Origin: Alphaproteobacteria bacterium
GTDB lineage: Bacteria; Pseudomonadota; Alphaproteobacteria; ATCC43930; CGMCC-115725
Direction: 5' to 3'
Length of the DNA: 64,000 nt
NCBI GenBank assembly: GCA_028871055.1
Contig: JAGWON010000008.1
Coordinates: forward strand, 84,057 to 148,056
The translations under genes were made by a program, and so were the position numbers. Each line of letters begins with the position of its first letter. Positions within the stretch are counted from its first letter, which is position 1. The notes under the pieces were generated by a model, which was given only the letters and a program-made list of their open reading frames with translations, ran no database searches and was not told the origin of the DNA. Below are positions 1-7,994 of this stretch, one piece after another.

Positions 1-247
1 TGAACACCGGCAGCACCGCGCCGGTGACGAGGCGGGCCTTCTTGGTGCGCTGCGCCGCCGCCGACAGGAACACGACCGGATTGGGCGTGTAGCCGCCATA
101 GGGCCGGAAATAGTGCTCGACCGTACGGACGTGGGCCCAGCCGCAGCGATCGGCGTAATCGACGAGGCGCAGGCACTCGTCGAAATACTGCGCGCCGGAC
201 TTCTGATCCGGCCCGACGCACGGGAAAAACTGCATGCCGAATTCCAT
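1..247 (-). CDS. Luciferase-like (LLM class) flavin-dependent monooxygenase, N-terminal part
   Basis: Only the first 82 codons are inside the window; the rest lies to the left. The protein begins MEFGMQFFPCVGPDQ and continues with a conserved-looking RTVEHYF...GGYTPNPVVFLSAAAQRT stretch, typical of the first beta-strands of the bacterial luciferase-like TIM barrel, which oxidises an organic substrate with reduced flavin and O2. I chose ATG at 247 because GGGAGG lies 5 nt upstream; an in-frame ATG at 277 is possible but has no ribosome site. It is divergent from a MarR regulator, with a TTGACA promoter and a 12-bp palindrome between them, so regulation by that MarR protein is likely. Substrate unknown. 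Confidence 0.8.
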   Translation of the reverse strand, partial: MEFGMQFFPCVGPDQKSGAQYFDECLRLVDYADRCGWAHVRTVEHYFRPYGGYTPNPVVFLSAAAQRTKKARLVTGAVLPVF

Positions 248-280
248 GGCGCCCTCCCAGGCAAGCCGCTTGTTCATCGC

Positions 281-292
281 TCATTCGAATGA
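281..292. promoter_or_regulatory. 12-bp perfect palindrome, candidate MarR operator
   Basis: TCATTCGAATGA is a perfect inverted repeat overlapping the -10 box of the monooxygenase promoter and lying 62 nt upstream of the chosen MarR start. MarR dimers bind short palindromes of this kind in divergent promoters. Binding is inferred from position only. Confidence 0.45.
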
Positions 293-317
293 ATACAGAT
301 CGTCAGTACACTGTCAA
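290..317 (-). promoter_or_regulatory. Sigma70-type promoter of the monooxygenase gene
   Basis: Read on the minus strand, TTGACA (317-312) is separated by 16 nt from TATTCA (295-290), which drives the monooxygenase gene. The -35 box is a perfect match. The -10 box is overlapped by a palindrome at 281-292. Confidence 0.6.
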
Positions 318-354
318 GTTGTCGGGCAGCGGCGGCCGTGCTAGAGGAAACGGC

Positions 355-843
355 ATGGCCATCGTCGAGCTCCATTCCGCGCCCGGCCACCTCATCCGCC
401 GCCTGCAACAGATTGCGGTCGCGCTGTTCATGGCGGAGACCCGGGACTTCGACCTGACGCCGCTGCAATACGCGGCGCTGCTGGCGATCCGCGAGAACCC
501 GGGTTGCGACCAGACGACGCTGGCGCATTACGTGGCGCTCGATCGCTCGACGATCGCCGACGTGGTCGGACGGCTCGAAAACAAGGCGCTCATCCGGCGC
601 AAGCCGGGCGCGCGCGACCGCCGGACCAAGCGACTCGACCTGACCGCCGCGGGACGCCGGCTGGTCGCCGCCGCGTCGCCTGCGGTGGCCGCGGTGCAGG
701 ACATGATCCTCGCGCCGCTCAAGCCCGCGGAACGAGCCCTGTTCATGACTCTGCTGCGCCGCCTGGTGCATCTCAACAACGAGCACAGCCGCGCTCCGCT
801 GCGCTTGAACGGCGAGGAATCGCGCCCACGTAGAACGGCGTGA
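355..843 (+). CDS. MarR family transcriptional regulator
   Basis: A 162-residue protein with the MarR winged-helix layout: dimerisation helix at about 8-30, helix-turn-helix around DQTTLAHYVALDRSTIADVV (52-71), and a basic wing RRKPGARDRRTKRLDLT near 81-97. MarR proteins usually repress a neighbouring gene until a small aromatic or oxidised ligand binds. I chose ATG 355 over the upstream ATG 289 because AGAGGA sits a few bases before 355 and because 289 lies inside the palindrome. It is divergent from the monooxygenase gene and its stop overlaps the next gene by GTGA, so both downstream genes are probably co-transcribed. The ligand cannot be read from the sequence. Confidence 0.88.
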   Translation: MAIVELHSAPGHLIRRLQQIAVALFMAETRDFDLTPLQYAALLAIRENPGCDQTTLAHYVALDRSTIADVVGRLENKALIRRKPGARDRRTKRLDLTAAGRRLVAAASPAVAAVQDMILAPLKPAERALFMTLLRRLVHLNNEHSRAPLRLNGEESRPRRTA

Positions 844-1397
844 CCATATACACGATCGGCCATTCGATCCGCGGCCTCGACGAATTCCTCGCCCTCCTGC
901 GCGAGCACGGCATCGAGTGCGTGGTCGACGTGCGCAGCATTCCGCGGTCCGGCCGCTATCCGCATTTCAACGGCGGCGCCCTCGCGCCGGCGCTGGCCGG
1001 TGCCGGCATCGTCTATCGCCACATGCCGGGGCTGGGCGGCCGGCGCGGGCGGCGGAAGGGCGCGCCGTCGCGCAACACCTTCTGGCGCGAGGAGGGATTC
1101 CGCAATTTTGCCGACTATGCCGAAGGCCCGGACTTCGCCCGCGCCTTCGCCGAGCTGCGCGCGCTCGCCTATAAGCGGCGGACGGCGATCATGTGCGCCG
1201 AGGCCGTATGGTGGCGCTGTCACCGCCGGATCATCGCCGATTATCTGGTCGCCGCGGGCGAAGAGGTTCGCCATATCCTTGGTCCCGGCAAGGTCGAGAC
1301 CGCGGTGCTCACGCCCGAGGCGCGCGTCTTGCCGGGCGGCGCGCTACGCTACGCCGCGCCGAATCTGCTCGACGGCGTCGCCGTCGACGGTGGCTAG
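840..1397 (+). CDS. DUF488 family protein
   Basis: A 185-residue protein starting MTIYTIGHSIRGLDEFL, the hallmark of DUF488, with DVRSIPRSGRYPHFN at about 30-44 and a CAEAVWWRCHRR block near residue 119. The family's biochemical role is not established. The GTG start overlaps the TGA of the MarR gene (GTGA), which implies translational coupling. Its TAG stop shares CTAG with the convergent gene on the other strand. Confidence 0.85.
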   Translation: MTIYTIGHSIRGLDEFLALLREHGIECVVDVRSIPRSGRYPHFNGGALAPALAGAGIVYRHMPGLGGRRGRRKGAPSRNTFWREEGFRNFADYAEGPDFARAFAELRALAYKRRTAIMCAEAVWWRCHRRIIADYLVAAGEEVRHILGPGKVETAVLTPEARVLPGGALRYAAPNLLDGVAVDGG

Positions 1398-1993
1398 GCG
1401 GCGCCCGAGATCCGCTGCCGGCCGAGCTTGTCGGTGTGCGCCAGAGTCTGCTGCAGCTGCGCGTCCGCCTGGTAGGTCATCTTGGCGAAGACGCGCAAAA
1501 AGGTGTCGGTGCGCGGCAGTTGGAACAGCGTCTCTTCGTCGTCGCCAGCGGCGCTGCGCGCCGAGACGACGACGACATTGTCCTGCGGCGTCAGGATCAG
1601 CTCGCTCAACGACATGCCCGGCCCGGTGATGTATTCGACCAGGCGCTGCGGCCGGTCTTCGGTGCTCGCGATCGTCATGCGATAGGGCACGCGGCTCGCC
1701 ACGCACTCGATCAGGGCGCGGGTGAAAGGCGACAGGAAGCTCTCGTCGAAGCCCAGCACGGCGATCGCTTGGTCATCCGACGCCGACGAGCGGATCTCGA
1801 GCGTCGCCCACAGCGAGGCACGGCCGCCGAAATAGTCGACCGAGGCGAGATCGAGGTTGAGGGAATCGATCGGCTGCGGCGGCGATATCGCCTGGCTGGA
1901 CAGGAAGGCGAAGCACGCGGGCTCGCGCTTGAGGCTGAGCGTCGTCGCCGCTTCGAGGTTGCAGTCGGTCAGGGCGTGGGTCGAGTAGGCCAA
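1394..1993 (-). CDS. Hypothetical protein
   Basis: I do not recognise this 199-residue protein. It has no membrane segment or signal peptide. It contains ESFLSPFTRALIECVASRVP and a C-terminal stretch FQLPRTDTFLRVFAKMTYQA; composition is that of a soluble protein. I chose TTG at 1993 because a full GGAGG (2003-1999) lies 5 nt upstream; the upstream TTG at 2014 has no ribosome site. Its stop overlaps the convergent DUF488 stop on a shared CTAG. GC and codon use match the neighbours, so it is probably native. Confidence 0.6.
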   Translation of the reverse strand: MAYSTHALTDCNLEAATTLSLKREPACFAFLSSQAISPPQPIDSLNLDLASVDYFGGRASLWATLEIRSSASDDQAIAVLGFDESFLSPFTRALIECVASRVPYRMTIASTEDRPQRLVEYITGPGMSLSELILTPQDNVVVVSARSAAGDDEETLFQLPRTDTFLRVFAKMTYQADAQLQQTLAHTDKLGRQRISGAA

Positions 1994-2107
1994 GGGCGCC
2001 TCCGTTCTCCGCAATTTTATGCAATTCGCGTTAAAGGAAGCATAACGCGCCGGTCACAGCCCGGCACCGGCGCCGGAATGTTCGCCCCGATCGCGGAGCC
2101 TTGAGGG

Positions 2108-2899
2108 TCAGAAGATCAGCCGGCCGCCGGCGGCGATCAGCGTCACCGCCAGGACGAGGCGCAGCGCCGCATCCGGCACCCGGGTCGCCGCATAGCTCCC
2201 GGCGACGATGCCGGGCAGCGAGCCGAGGAGCAAGGCGCCGAGGAGATCCCAGTTGATCGAGCCGAGGGCCCAATGGCCGATGCCGGCGATGAGCGTGAGC
2301 GGCACGGCATGGGCGATGTCGGAGCCGACGATGCGCGCAACCGGCAGTCGGGGATAGAGCAGCAACAGAGCGGTCGCGCCCAGGGCGCCGGCACCAACCG
2401 AGGAAATCGGCACCAGTACGCCGAGGGTCGCGCCGGTGGCGACCGTGAGCCAGAACCGGCGCTGCGGCGCGAGCGCAGCGAAGCGCTCGCCGTACCGTGC
2501 CATGATGCGGCCGCGGAAAATCAGCACGAAAGCGGACGTGAACAGCGCACAGCCGAGAACCACGGTGATCAGATGGTGCGCCACGGGACTGGCGAGATCG
2601 AGCCGCGACAGCGCGAACAGCGTCAGCGCCGTCGTCGGCATGCTGCCGGCGGCGAGCCGGCCGACGATGCGCCAATCGACCGTGCCGGTGAAGCCGTGGA
2701 CCGCCGTGCCAGCGGTCTTGGTGGCGGCGGCAACGAGCAGGTCGGTGCCGACCGCGGTGGCGGGCGAGACGCCGAACAGCAGGATCAGCAGCGGCGTCAT
2801 CAGCGAGCCGCCGCCGATGCCGGTCATGCCGACCAGCACGCCGACGGCAAATCCCGAGATCGGATAGAGCAGGCCAGCCGCGTGAACGGGGATCATCAC
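2108..2899 (-). CDS. TauE/SafE family membrane permease (putative sulfite/sulfonate exporter)
   Basis: A 263-residue hydrophobic protein with about eight membrane segments and the glycine-rich signature FAVGVLVGMTGIGGGSLMTP near the N-terminus, repeated in degenerate form in the second half (VPISSVGAGALGA). TauE/SafE proteins move sulfur oxyanions or sulfonates across the inner membrane. The GTG start at 2899 follows the cysN stop by 6 nt (an ATG at 2896 is equally possible), so it is the last gene of the cysH-cysD-cysN operon. That context suggests a sulfur anion substrate, perhaps sulfate uptake or relief of sulfite overflow. Direction of transport cannot be read from the sequence. Confidence 0.8.
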   Translation of the reverse strand: MMIPVHAAGLLYPISGFAVGVLVGMTGIGGGSLMTPLLILLFGVSPATAVGTDLLVAAATKTAGTAVHGFTGTVDWRIVGRLAAGSMPTTALTLFALSRLDLASPVAHHLITVVLGCALFTSAFVLIFRGRIMARYGERFAALAPQRRFWLTVATGATLGVLVPISSVGAGALGATALLLLYPRLPVARIVGSDIAHAVPLTLIAGIGHWALGSINWDLLGALLLGSLPGIVAGSYAATRVPDAALRLVLAVTLIAAGGRLIF

Positions 2900-2905
2900 G
2901 TGCGC

Positions 2906-4168
2906 TCAGCGTTCGATCATGCCGGCGGCGACGGTCGCGTGGGTCTGCTCGTCGATCAGGATGAAGGCGCCGGTGGCGCGATTGGCGCGATAGGCGTCGA
3001 AGGCGATCGGCGAAGCGGCGGCGATGCGAACCCGGGCGATGTCGTTGCGAACGAGGCCGGCCGCGGGCTCGGCCGTCAGCGTTGCGACGTCGATACGATG
3101 CACGACGTCCTGGATATGGCCCATGGCGGTGCGCGTGCCGCTCTTGATCAGGTAGCGGCGTCCTGTGGCGAAAGGCTCGTCGTCGAACCAGCAGATCGTC
3201 GCTTCGAGGCGGTTGGCGACCGTAGCGAGCGCCGCCGGGTGGACGAGAACGTCGCTGCGGGCGATATCGACCGCGTCGTCGACCTCGATCGCAACCGATT
3301 GCGGCGCCGCGGCGCGAACGAGCGGTCCTTCGAAGGTGGTGATCGCGCGAACGCGGGTGGCGATGCCCGAGGGCAGGGCCACGACCGCGTCGCCGACCGC
3401 GACCTCGCCCGATTCGATGCGGCCGAGGTAACGGCGGCTCTGGCCCTTGGCCGCAATGACGCGCCGCACCAGCTGGACCGGAAAGCGGAGCGGAAGCGTC
3501 CGCCCATCCACCGCCGGCGGCAGGCCTTCGAGGATGGCCAACAGCGGCTGGCCCTCGTACCAGTTCATGCGCGCGCCGGGAAAGACCACGTTGTCGCCGA
3601 ACTTCGCCGACAGCGGCACCAGGATCGGCGGTTCGGCGCCAAGCGCCGCGGCGAAGGCCGCGACCGAGCCGGCGACCGCATCGAACGGCGCACGCGCGAA
3701 CTCGACCAGGTCCATCTTGTTGACCGCGATCACCAGGTGCCGGATGCCGAGGAGGTGGGCCAGGAACATGTGCCGGCGGGTCTGCACCGTCATGCCGTTG
3801 CGCGCGTCCACCAGGATCACCGCGGCATCGGCCGTGCTGGCGCCGGTTACCATGTTGCGCGTGTACTGCTCGTGGCCGGGCGTGTCGGCGATGATGAATT
3901 TGCGCCGCTTGGTGGCGAAATAGCGGTAGGCGACATCGATGGTGATGCCTTGCTCGCGTTCCGCCGTCAGTCCGTCGGTCAGGAGCGAGAGGTCGACGTC
4001 CGCATCGCCGTTGCGCGCGGCAATGCGCTCGAGCGCGCCGAGCTGGTCGCGCGGCACCGCGTTTGCGTCGAACAGCAGGCGGCCGATGAGCGAGCTCTTG
4101 CCATCGTCGACGCTGCCGGCCGTGGTGAAGCGCAACAGCCGGGCGTCCGTGCGGTGCGGGAACGGCAT
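2906..4168 (-). CDS. cysN: Sulfate adenylyltransferase subunit 1 (GTPase)
   Basis: A 420-residue EF-Tu-like GTPase. It has the P-loop GSVDDGKS (18-25), DTPGHEQY (95-102) and NKMD (150-153). GTP hydrolysis by CysN drives formation of adenosine 5'-phosphosulfate (APS) from ATP and sulfate by CysD. Length is that of a stand-alone CysN: there is no fused C-terminal APS kinase (CysC) domain, which fits with the APS-type reductase encoded upstream. The ATG overlaps the cysD TGA by one base. Same operon as cysH and cysD. Confidence 0.95.
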   Translation of the reverse strand: MPFPHRTDARLLRFTTAGSVDDGKSSLIGRLLFDANAVPRDQLGALERIAARNGDADVDLSLLTDGLTAEREQGITIDVAYRYFATKRRKFIIADTPGHEQYTRNMVTGASTADAAVILVDARNGMTVQTRRHMFLAHLLGIRHLVIAVNKMDLVEFARAPFDAVAGSVAAFAAALGAEPPILVPLSAKFGDNVVFPGARMNWYEGQPLLAILEGLPPAVDGRTLPLRFPVQLVRRVIAAKGQSRRYLGRIESGEVAVGDAVVALPSGIATRVRAITTFEGPLVRAAAPQSVAIEVDDAVDIARSDVLVHPAALATVANRLEATICWFDDEPFATGRRYLIKSGTRTAMGHIQDVVHRIDVATLTAEPAAGLVRNDIARVRIAAASPIAFDAYRANRATGAFILIDEQTHATVAAGMIER

Positions 4169-5133
4169 CAGAAGTATCCGGCCCGTTTCCGCTCTTCCAT
4201 CGAAGCATCGGAGGTCTGATCGTCGAGGCGGGTCGCGCCGCGCTCGCTAACCTCGGCGGTCAGGATTTCGGCGATGATCTCGGCCACGGTCGCGGCCTTC
4301 GATTCGACCGGCAGCGTGCAGGAGACATCGCCCACCGTGCGGAAGCGCACGATGCGGGTTTCGATTCGGTCGTGCTCGCCGAGATCGACGGCGTCCGCGA
4401 CCGGCAGCAGGCTGCTGCCGCGCACGGCAACCGACCGCGGATGCGCGTAATAGAGACGCGGCAGCTCGAGCCCTTCGTGGGCGATGTATTGCCACACGTC
4501 GAGCTCGGTCCAGTTGCTGAGCGGAAAGACGCGCATGTGCTCTCCGGGATCGAGGCGCGTGTTGTAGAGGCTCCACAATTCCGGGCGCTGGCGGCGCGGG
4601 TCCCATTGGCCGAAGGCGTCACGGAACGAGAAGATTCGCTCCTTGGCGCGCGCCTTTTCCTCGTCGCGGCGCGCGCCGCCGATGCAGGCGTCGAAGCCGA
4701 ATTCGGCGATAGCGTCGAGCAGCGTCACGGTCTGCAGCGCGTTGCGGCTCTGGTTGGCGCGCTTCAGCCGCACGCGGCCGCGGTCGATCGAATCCTGGAC
4801 CGTGCGCACGATCAAACGCTCGTCCGACTGCGCAACGATGCGGTCGCGGAACTCGATCACCTCGGGGAAATTGTGGCCAGTGTCGACGTGCAGCAGCGGA
4901 AACGGAAACCGTCCCGGCCGGAACGCCTTCTCGGCGAGACGCAGGAGAATGGTCGAATCCTTGCCGCCCGAGAACAACAGCACCGGGTTGCGGAATTCCG
5001 CGGCGACCTCGCGCAGAACGTGGATCGCCTCGCTCTCGAGCGCATCGAGATGCGCGCCGAACGGCACCGGCGAAACGTCGTTCGATACGGCAAGCGGAGC
5101 CGCCGGTAGGGCCATGATTTCGGCGCCGCTCAC
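4168..5133 (-). CDS. cysD: Sulfate adenylyltransferase subunit 2
   Basis: CysD is an N-type ATP pyrophosphatase; the PP-loop SGGKDS is at 55-60, followed by FPFPLLHVDTGHNFPEVIEF and the GGARRDEEKARAKERIFSFR block, all typical of the family. It makes APS with CysN. I chose GTG 5133: it overlaps the cysH TGA (GTGA) and has GGAG a short distance upstream, whereas ATG 5115 has no ribosome site. From GTG the protein is 321 residues, slightly longer than the usual 300. The C-terminus ends MEERKRAGYF, as in most CysD proteins. Confidence 0.94.
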   Translation of the reverse strand: MSGAEIMALPAAPLAVSNDVSPVPFGAHLDALESEAIHVLREVAAEFRNPVLLFSGGKDSTILLRLAEKAFRPGRFPFPLLHVDTGHNFPEVIEFRDRIVAQSDERLIVRTVQDSIDRGRVRLKRANQSRNALQTVTLLDAIAEFGFDACIGGARRDEEKARAKERIFSFRDAFGQWDPRRQRPELWSLYNTRLDPGEHMRVFPLSNWTELDVWQYIAHEGLELPRLYYAHPRSVAVRGSSLLPVADAVDLGEHDRIETRIVRFRTVGDVSCTLPVESKAATVAEIIAEILTAEVSERGATRLDDQTSDASMEERKRAGYF

Positions 5134-5819
5134 GACGCTCTCCGGTGCGGGTGCAGGCCGCACTCGCGGTGCTCGGCCGACTCCCACCACCAGCGTCCCG
5201 CCCGGACGTCCTCGCCCGGGCCGATGGCGCGCGTGCATGGCGCGCAGCCGATGCTCGGATAGCCGCGGTCGTGAAGCGCGTTGTAGGGAACGGCGTGCCG
5301 GCGGATGTAGGCCCAGACTTCGTCCTGCGACCAGTCGGCCAGCGGGTTGAACTTGTCGAGCCCGTGCTCGGCGTCCCATTCCCGCGTCGGCAAGTCGCGT
5401 CGGGTGACCGACTGCTCGCGGCGCTGCCCAGTGATCCACGCGCGGTTGCCGGCCAGCGCGCGCTTGAGCGGCTTCACCTTGCGGATGAAGCAGCATTGCT
5501 GGCGCAGCGCCTGGCTGTCGTAGAACGCATTCGGACCGTGCGCCGCGACGTAGCGTTCGACGTCGGCGGTCTCGGGCGAGAACACGGCCACCGGGATCCG
5601 ATAGCGCCGCGCCGTCGAATGCATGAGCGAATAGGTCTCCTCCGGCAGGCGGCCGGTATCGAGCGTGAACACGCCGATCAACAGGCCGTGGCGCGCAATC
5701 AGGTCGATCAGCACCATGTCCTCCGCGCCGAAGCTCGCGGCGAGCACGGCGGGCGCATGATCGCCGACGATGGTCCGCAGGAGTTCCAGCGTCCGACGGG
5801 TCCGCGTTTCTTCTTCCAC
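5130..5819 (-). CDS. cysH: Phosphoadenylyl/adenylyl-sulfate reductase, APS type
   Basis: A 229-residue reductase turning activated sulfate into sulfite. Cysteines C109-C110 (QQCCFIRK) and C192/C195 (GCAPCTR) form the CC...CxxC pattern that binds a 4Fe-4S cluster in the assimilatory APS reductases; enterobacterial PAPS reductases lack these. The catalytic cysteine is C220 in ECGLH. I chose GTG 5819 because AGGAGA lies 7 nt upstream; longer in-frame starts extend into an AT-rich leader. It is the first gene of the operon. APS use is consistent with the absence of CysC here. Confidence 0.93.
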   Translation of the reverse strand: MEEETRTRRTLELLRTIVGDHAPAVLAASFGAEDMVLIDLIARHGLLIGVFTLDTGRLPEETYSLMHSTARRYRIPVAVFSPETADVERYVAAHGPNAFYDSQALRQQCCFIRKVKPLKRALAGNRAWITGQRREQSVTRRDLPTREWDAEHGLDKFNPLADWSQDEVWAYIRRHAVPYNALHDRGYPSIGCAPCTRAIGPGEDVRAGRWWWESAEHRECGLHPHRRAS

Positions 5820-5960
5820 CTCTAGTCTCCTGGCCGATAAAATGACGTTCTGGCTTGTGATAACATTTAATTTGCTGATTCTCCAACGTAGAATATTATA
5901 ATAGGACATTATACTAAGTGTTATTAGTGGCCGCGCGTAAGGCCGTAAAACCCGAGAATT
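5820..5960 (-). promoter_or_regulatory. AT-rich promoter region of the cysHDN operon
   Basis: An AT-rich island in a GC-rich window. On the minus strand it has a TATAAT -10-like box (5913-5908) with no recognisable -35 at the right distance, followed by the palindrome TATTATAATA (5894-5903). A good -10 without a -35 suggests activator-dependent expression; the regulator is not known. Confidence 0.4.
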
Positions 5961-6003
5961 TGGCAATTATGGCGACCGCGGAAGCCGGCGGATCGGTTAA
6001 GAC

Positions 6004-6990
6004 CTAACGCAACAGGCGGTCGAAGAAGCCGATGTTGAAATCGACCGGCATCGTGATCGGCGCGGTTCGGCCCCAATAGCGCTGCGGTACCGGCGGCACA
6101 GGCGAGCCGTCGTGCAGCATGGCGAGGGCGGCCTGGTCGAGGAGCGGATTGCCCGAACTGCGCGTGATCCAGGCGCCCGTGACCGTACCGTCATGCGCCA
6201 GGGTGAAGGCCACGATGACGGTGCCTTCCTGCTTCTTCTTCAAGGCGTCGTCGGGATAACGCTTGTAGCGTTCAAGATGGCGGCGCACCCGGTCGAGATA
6301 ATCGTCCGCGGTGCCGGTGCCGCGGCCCGGACCGCCAGCACCCTGGCTGACGCCGAAATTGCCGTTGCCGGCGCTACCGACGCCTTCCATACCGGTGCCG
6401 ATGGCCGCCGGGTTTCCGGTCGTGGCGAGCTCGGTTGCGGGCGCTGGCTGCGCCGGCGCCGGTGTCGGTGTCGCGGTTACTTCGGGCGCTGGCTCGGGCG
6501 CGGGCTGCGGCGCGGGCGCGGCAGTCGGCTTGACGACGCGCGGATGCGACACCGATTTGTGCTGGCGCGGCTTGGGCGGCGTCGTATCGCGCAGCTTGAC
6601 GACGGTTTGCGCCGGCTTCGGCGGCGGCAAGGGCGGCGCGGTGTCGCTCGCCAGCGGGACCGTGTCGCTCGGTGAGGCGCGCGCCGGCGCGCTGGCGTTA
6701 CGCTGCGTTGCGGCGTTGCGCTCACCGGGCAGGCGGGCGGCGCCGCCGCTGCCGCCCGGCGAGCCCGAAGCGCCGCCCGTGCCCTCAAACTTGATCGTCA
6801 CCGGCGGAAACACGACTTCCTGCGCCGGCGGAATGCGCCAAAGGCCGATGAGAAGCGCGAGGATCAGGCCATGCAGGAGTAGCGAATTGGCGATGCCGCG
6901 CCACAGGCGCTTGCGGTCGTTCCGGTCACGGAATTGATCCGCCGGTTCAGGCGTTATCGGGGTGTAGACGCCCTCGGTCGCCACAGCCAT
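6004..6990 (-). CDS. Energy transducer TonB-like protein
   Basis: A 328-residue protein with the TonB layout. A cytoplasmic N-terminus precedes a membrane anchor at about 36-52 (SLLLHGLILALLIGLW), then a long Pro/Ala/Lys-rich periplasmic spacer (PPLPPPKPAQ, APAPQPAPEPAPE), and a C-terminal TonB domain with YLDRVRRHLERYKRYP and GTVIVAFTLAHDGTVTGAWI. TonB couples the proton motive force to outer-membrane receptors. ExbB/ExbD are not adjacent, so the partner motor must lie elsewhere. I chose ATG 6990; a TTG at 7011 is possible. It is divergent from the DUF1499 gene. Confidence 0.82.
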   Translation of the reverse strand: MAVATEGVYTPITPEPADQFRDRNDRKRLWRGIANSLLLHGLILALLIGLWRIPPAQEVVFPPVTIKFEGTGGASGSPGGSGGAARLPGERNAATQRNASAPARASPSDTVPLASDTAPPLPPPKPAQTVVKLRDTTPPKPRQHKSVSHPRVVKPTAAPAPQPAPEPAPEVTATPTPAPAQPAPATELATTGNPAAIGTGMEGVGSAGNGNFGVSQGAGGPGRGTGTADDYLDRVRRHLERYKRYPDDALKKKQEGTVIVAFTLAHDGTVTGAWITRSSGNPLLDQAALAMLHDGSPVPPVPQRYWGRTAPITMPVDFNIGFFDRLLR

Positions 6991-7067
6991 CGCGCGCGTG
7001 AAGCCCTGCAATAGACGACATGGCGCCGAATGCCAAGCAAATCAACAGCCTGGGGTGATTCCGGCGA

Positions 7068-7079
7068 CCCCTTCGGGGG
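7068..7079. repeat. UUCG tetraloop hairpin in the tonB / DUF1499 intergenic region
   Basis: CCCC-TTCG-GGGG forms a compact hairpin with a UUCG loop on the plus strand, 24 nt before the DUF1499 start. No T-run follows, so it is not a plain terminator. It would lie in the 5' leader of the DUF1499 gene. Function unknown. Confidence 0.35.
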
Positions 7080-7103
7080 GACCGCCGCGACGGGGAAGAC
7101 GCG

Positions 7104-7895
7104 ATGACGGCTCGCGATAGCTTTGCAATGCCCGAACCGCGCAGTGTCGGCGGCATCGCGGCCGTCGCCGGCCCGATGCTGGCCCTCGGCGCGCTGCTCG
7201 GATTTGCCATGGCGCCCGCCGGCTGGCGTCTCGGCCTCTGGTACTACGACGTGTCGTTCGCGATCATGCGCTACGCCGCCTATGTCGCGCTGGTCGCGGC
7301 GGCGGTGTCGTGCGTCGCGCTGTTCGGCTGGATGCGGCTGTCGCCGTGGCGCCGCGCGGCGACGCTCGGCGCGCTGGCGATCGCCGCAGTCGTAGTCGCC
7401 GTGCCGTGGCACTACGCGCGACTCGCCGCTACGACGCCGCCGATCCACGACATCACCACCGACCCGGTCGATCCGCCGCCGTTCTGGGCCGTGTTGCCGT
7501 CACGGCTGGCGGAGAACGCCAACGCCGTCGAATATGGCGGACCGGCGGTGGCCAAGCTGCAGCGCGCATACTATCCGCGGATCGCGCCGGTGATCACACC
7601 GCTGCCGCCGCGCCAGGCGTTCGCCGTCGCGTTCGCGGTCGCGCAATCGATGCCGGGATGGATCGACGTGATCGCCGAGCCCGGCGCATGGCGCATCGAG
7701 GCGAGCCAGGAATCCTTCTGGATGCGCTTCACCGACGACGTCTCTATCCGGATCGCGTCGCAGGCCGCCGGCAGCCGGATCGACGTGCGCTCGCTGTCGC
7801 GCCAGGGTCGCGGCGATTTCGGCGTCAATGCCGCGCGCGTCACGGCCTATCTCGAGGCGCTCGAGGCGCGGCTGGCCGCCGTCGGCAGCCGCTAG
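7104..7895 (+). CDS. DUF1499 domain membrane protein
   Basis: A 263-residue protein. Three membrane segments occupy roughly residues 18-110 (IAAVAGPMLALGALLGFAMA, YAAYVALVAAAVSCVALFGW, AATLGALAIAAVVVAV). They are followed by a soluble DUF1499 domain beginning around PPIHDITTDPVDPPPFWAVL and ending DVRSLSRQGRGDFGVNAARV. DUF1499 has no assigned function. The start is ATG 7104 with GGGGAAG upstream. It stands alone between the divergent tonB-like gene and the downstream hydrolase. Confidence 0.8.
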   Translation: MTARDSFAMPEPRSVGGIAAVAGPMLALGALLGFAMAPAGWRLGLWYYDVSFAIMRYAAYVALVAAAVSCVALFGWMRLSPWRRAATLGALAIAAVVVAVPWHYARLAATTPPIHDITTDPVDPPPFWAVLPSRLAENANAVEYGGPAVAKLQRAYYPRIAPVITPLPPRQAFAVAFAVAQSMPGWIDVIAEPGAWRIEASQESFWMRFTDDVSIRIASQAAGSRIDVRSLSRQGRGDFGVNAARVTAYLEALEARLAAVGSR

Positions 7896-7901
7896 GCGCC
7901 T

Positions 7902-7922
7902 CGGCCGGATTGCAGCCGGCCG
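7902..7922 (+). terminator. GC-rich hairpin after the DUF1499 gene
   Basis: CGGCCGG / CCGGCCG with a 7-nt loop begins 6 nt after the stop codon. There is no T-run, so factor-independent termination is doubtful; it could stabilise the 3' end. Confidence 0.35.
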
Positions 7923-7994
7923 TCGCGTGTGGCAAGTTTGCCGCCCTTCCGAACCGCTCAATCACCGCCTGACCCACGAAAGGACGACGTCGTC

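Noticed and set aside
2031..4208. A 725-codon minus-strand frame across the sulfate genes and other long antisense frames over most real genes
   Set aside because: They are in the wrong frame to the recognisable cysN and TauE genes and lack any family motif; high GC gives many long spurious frames.
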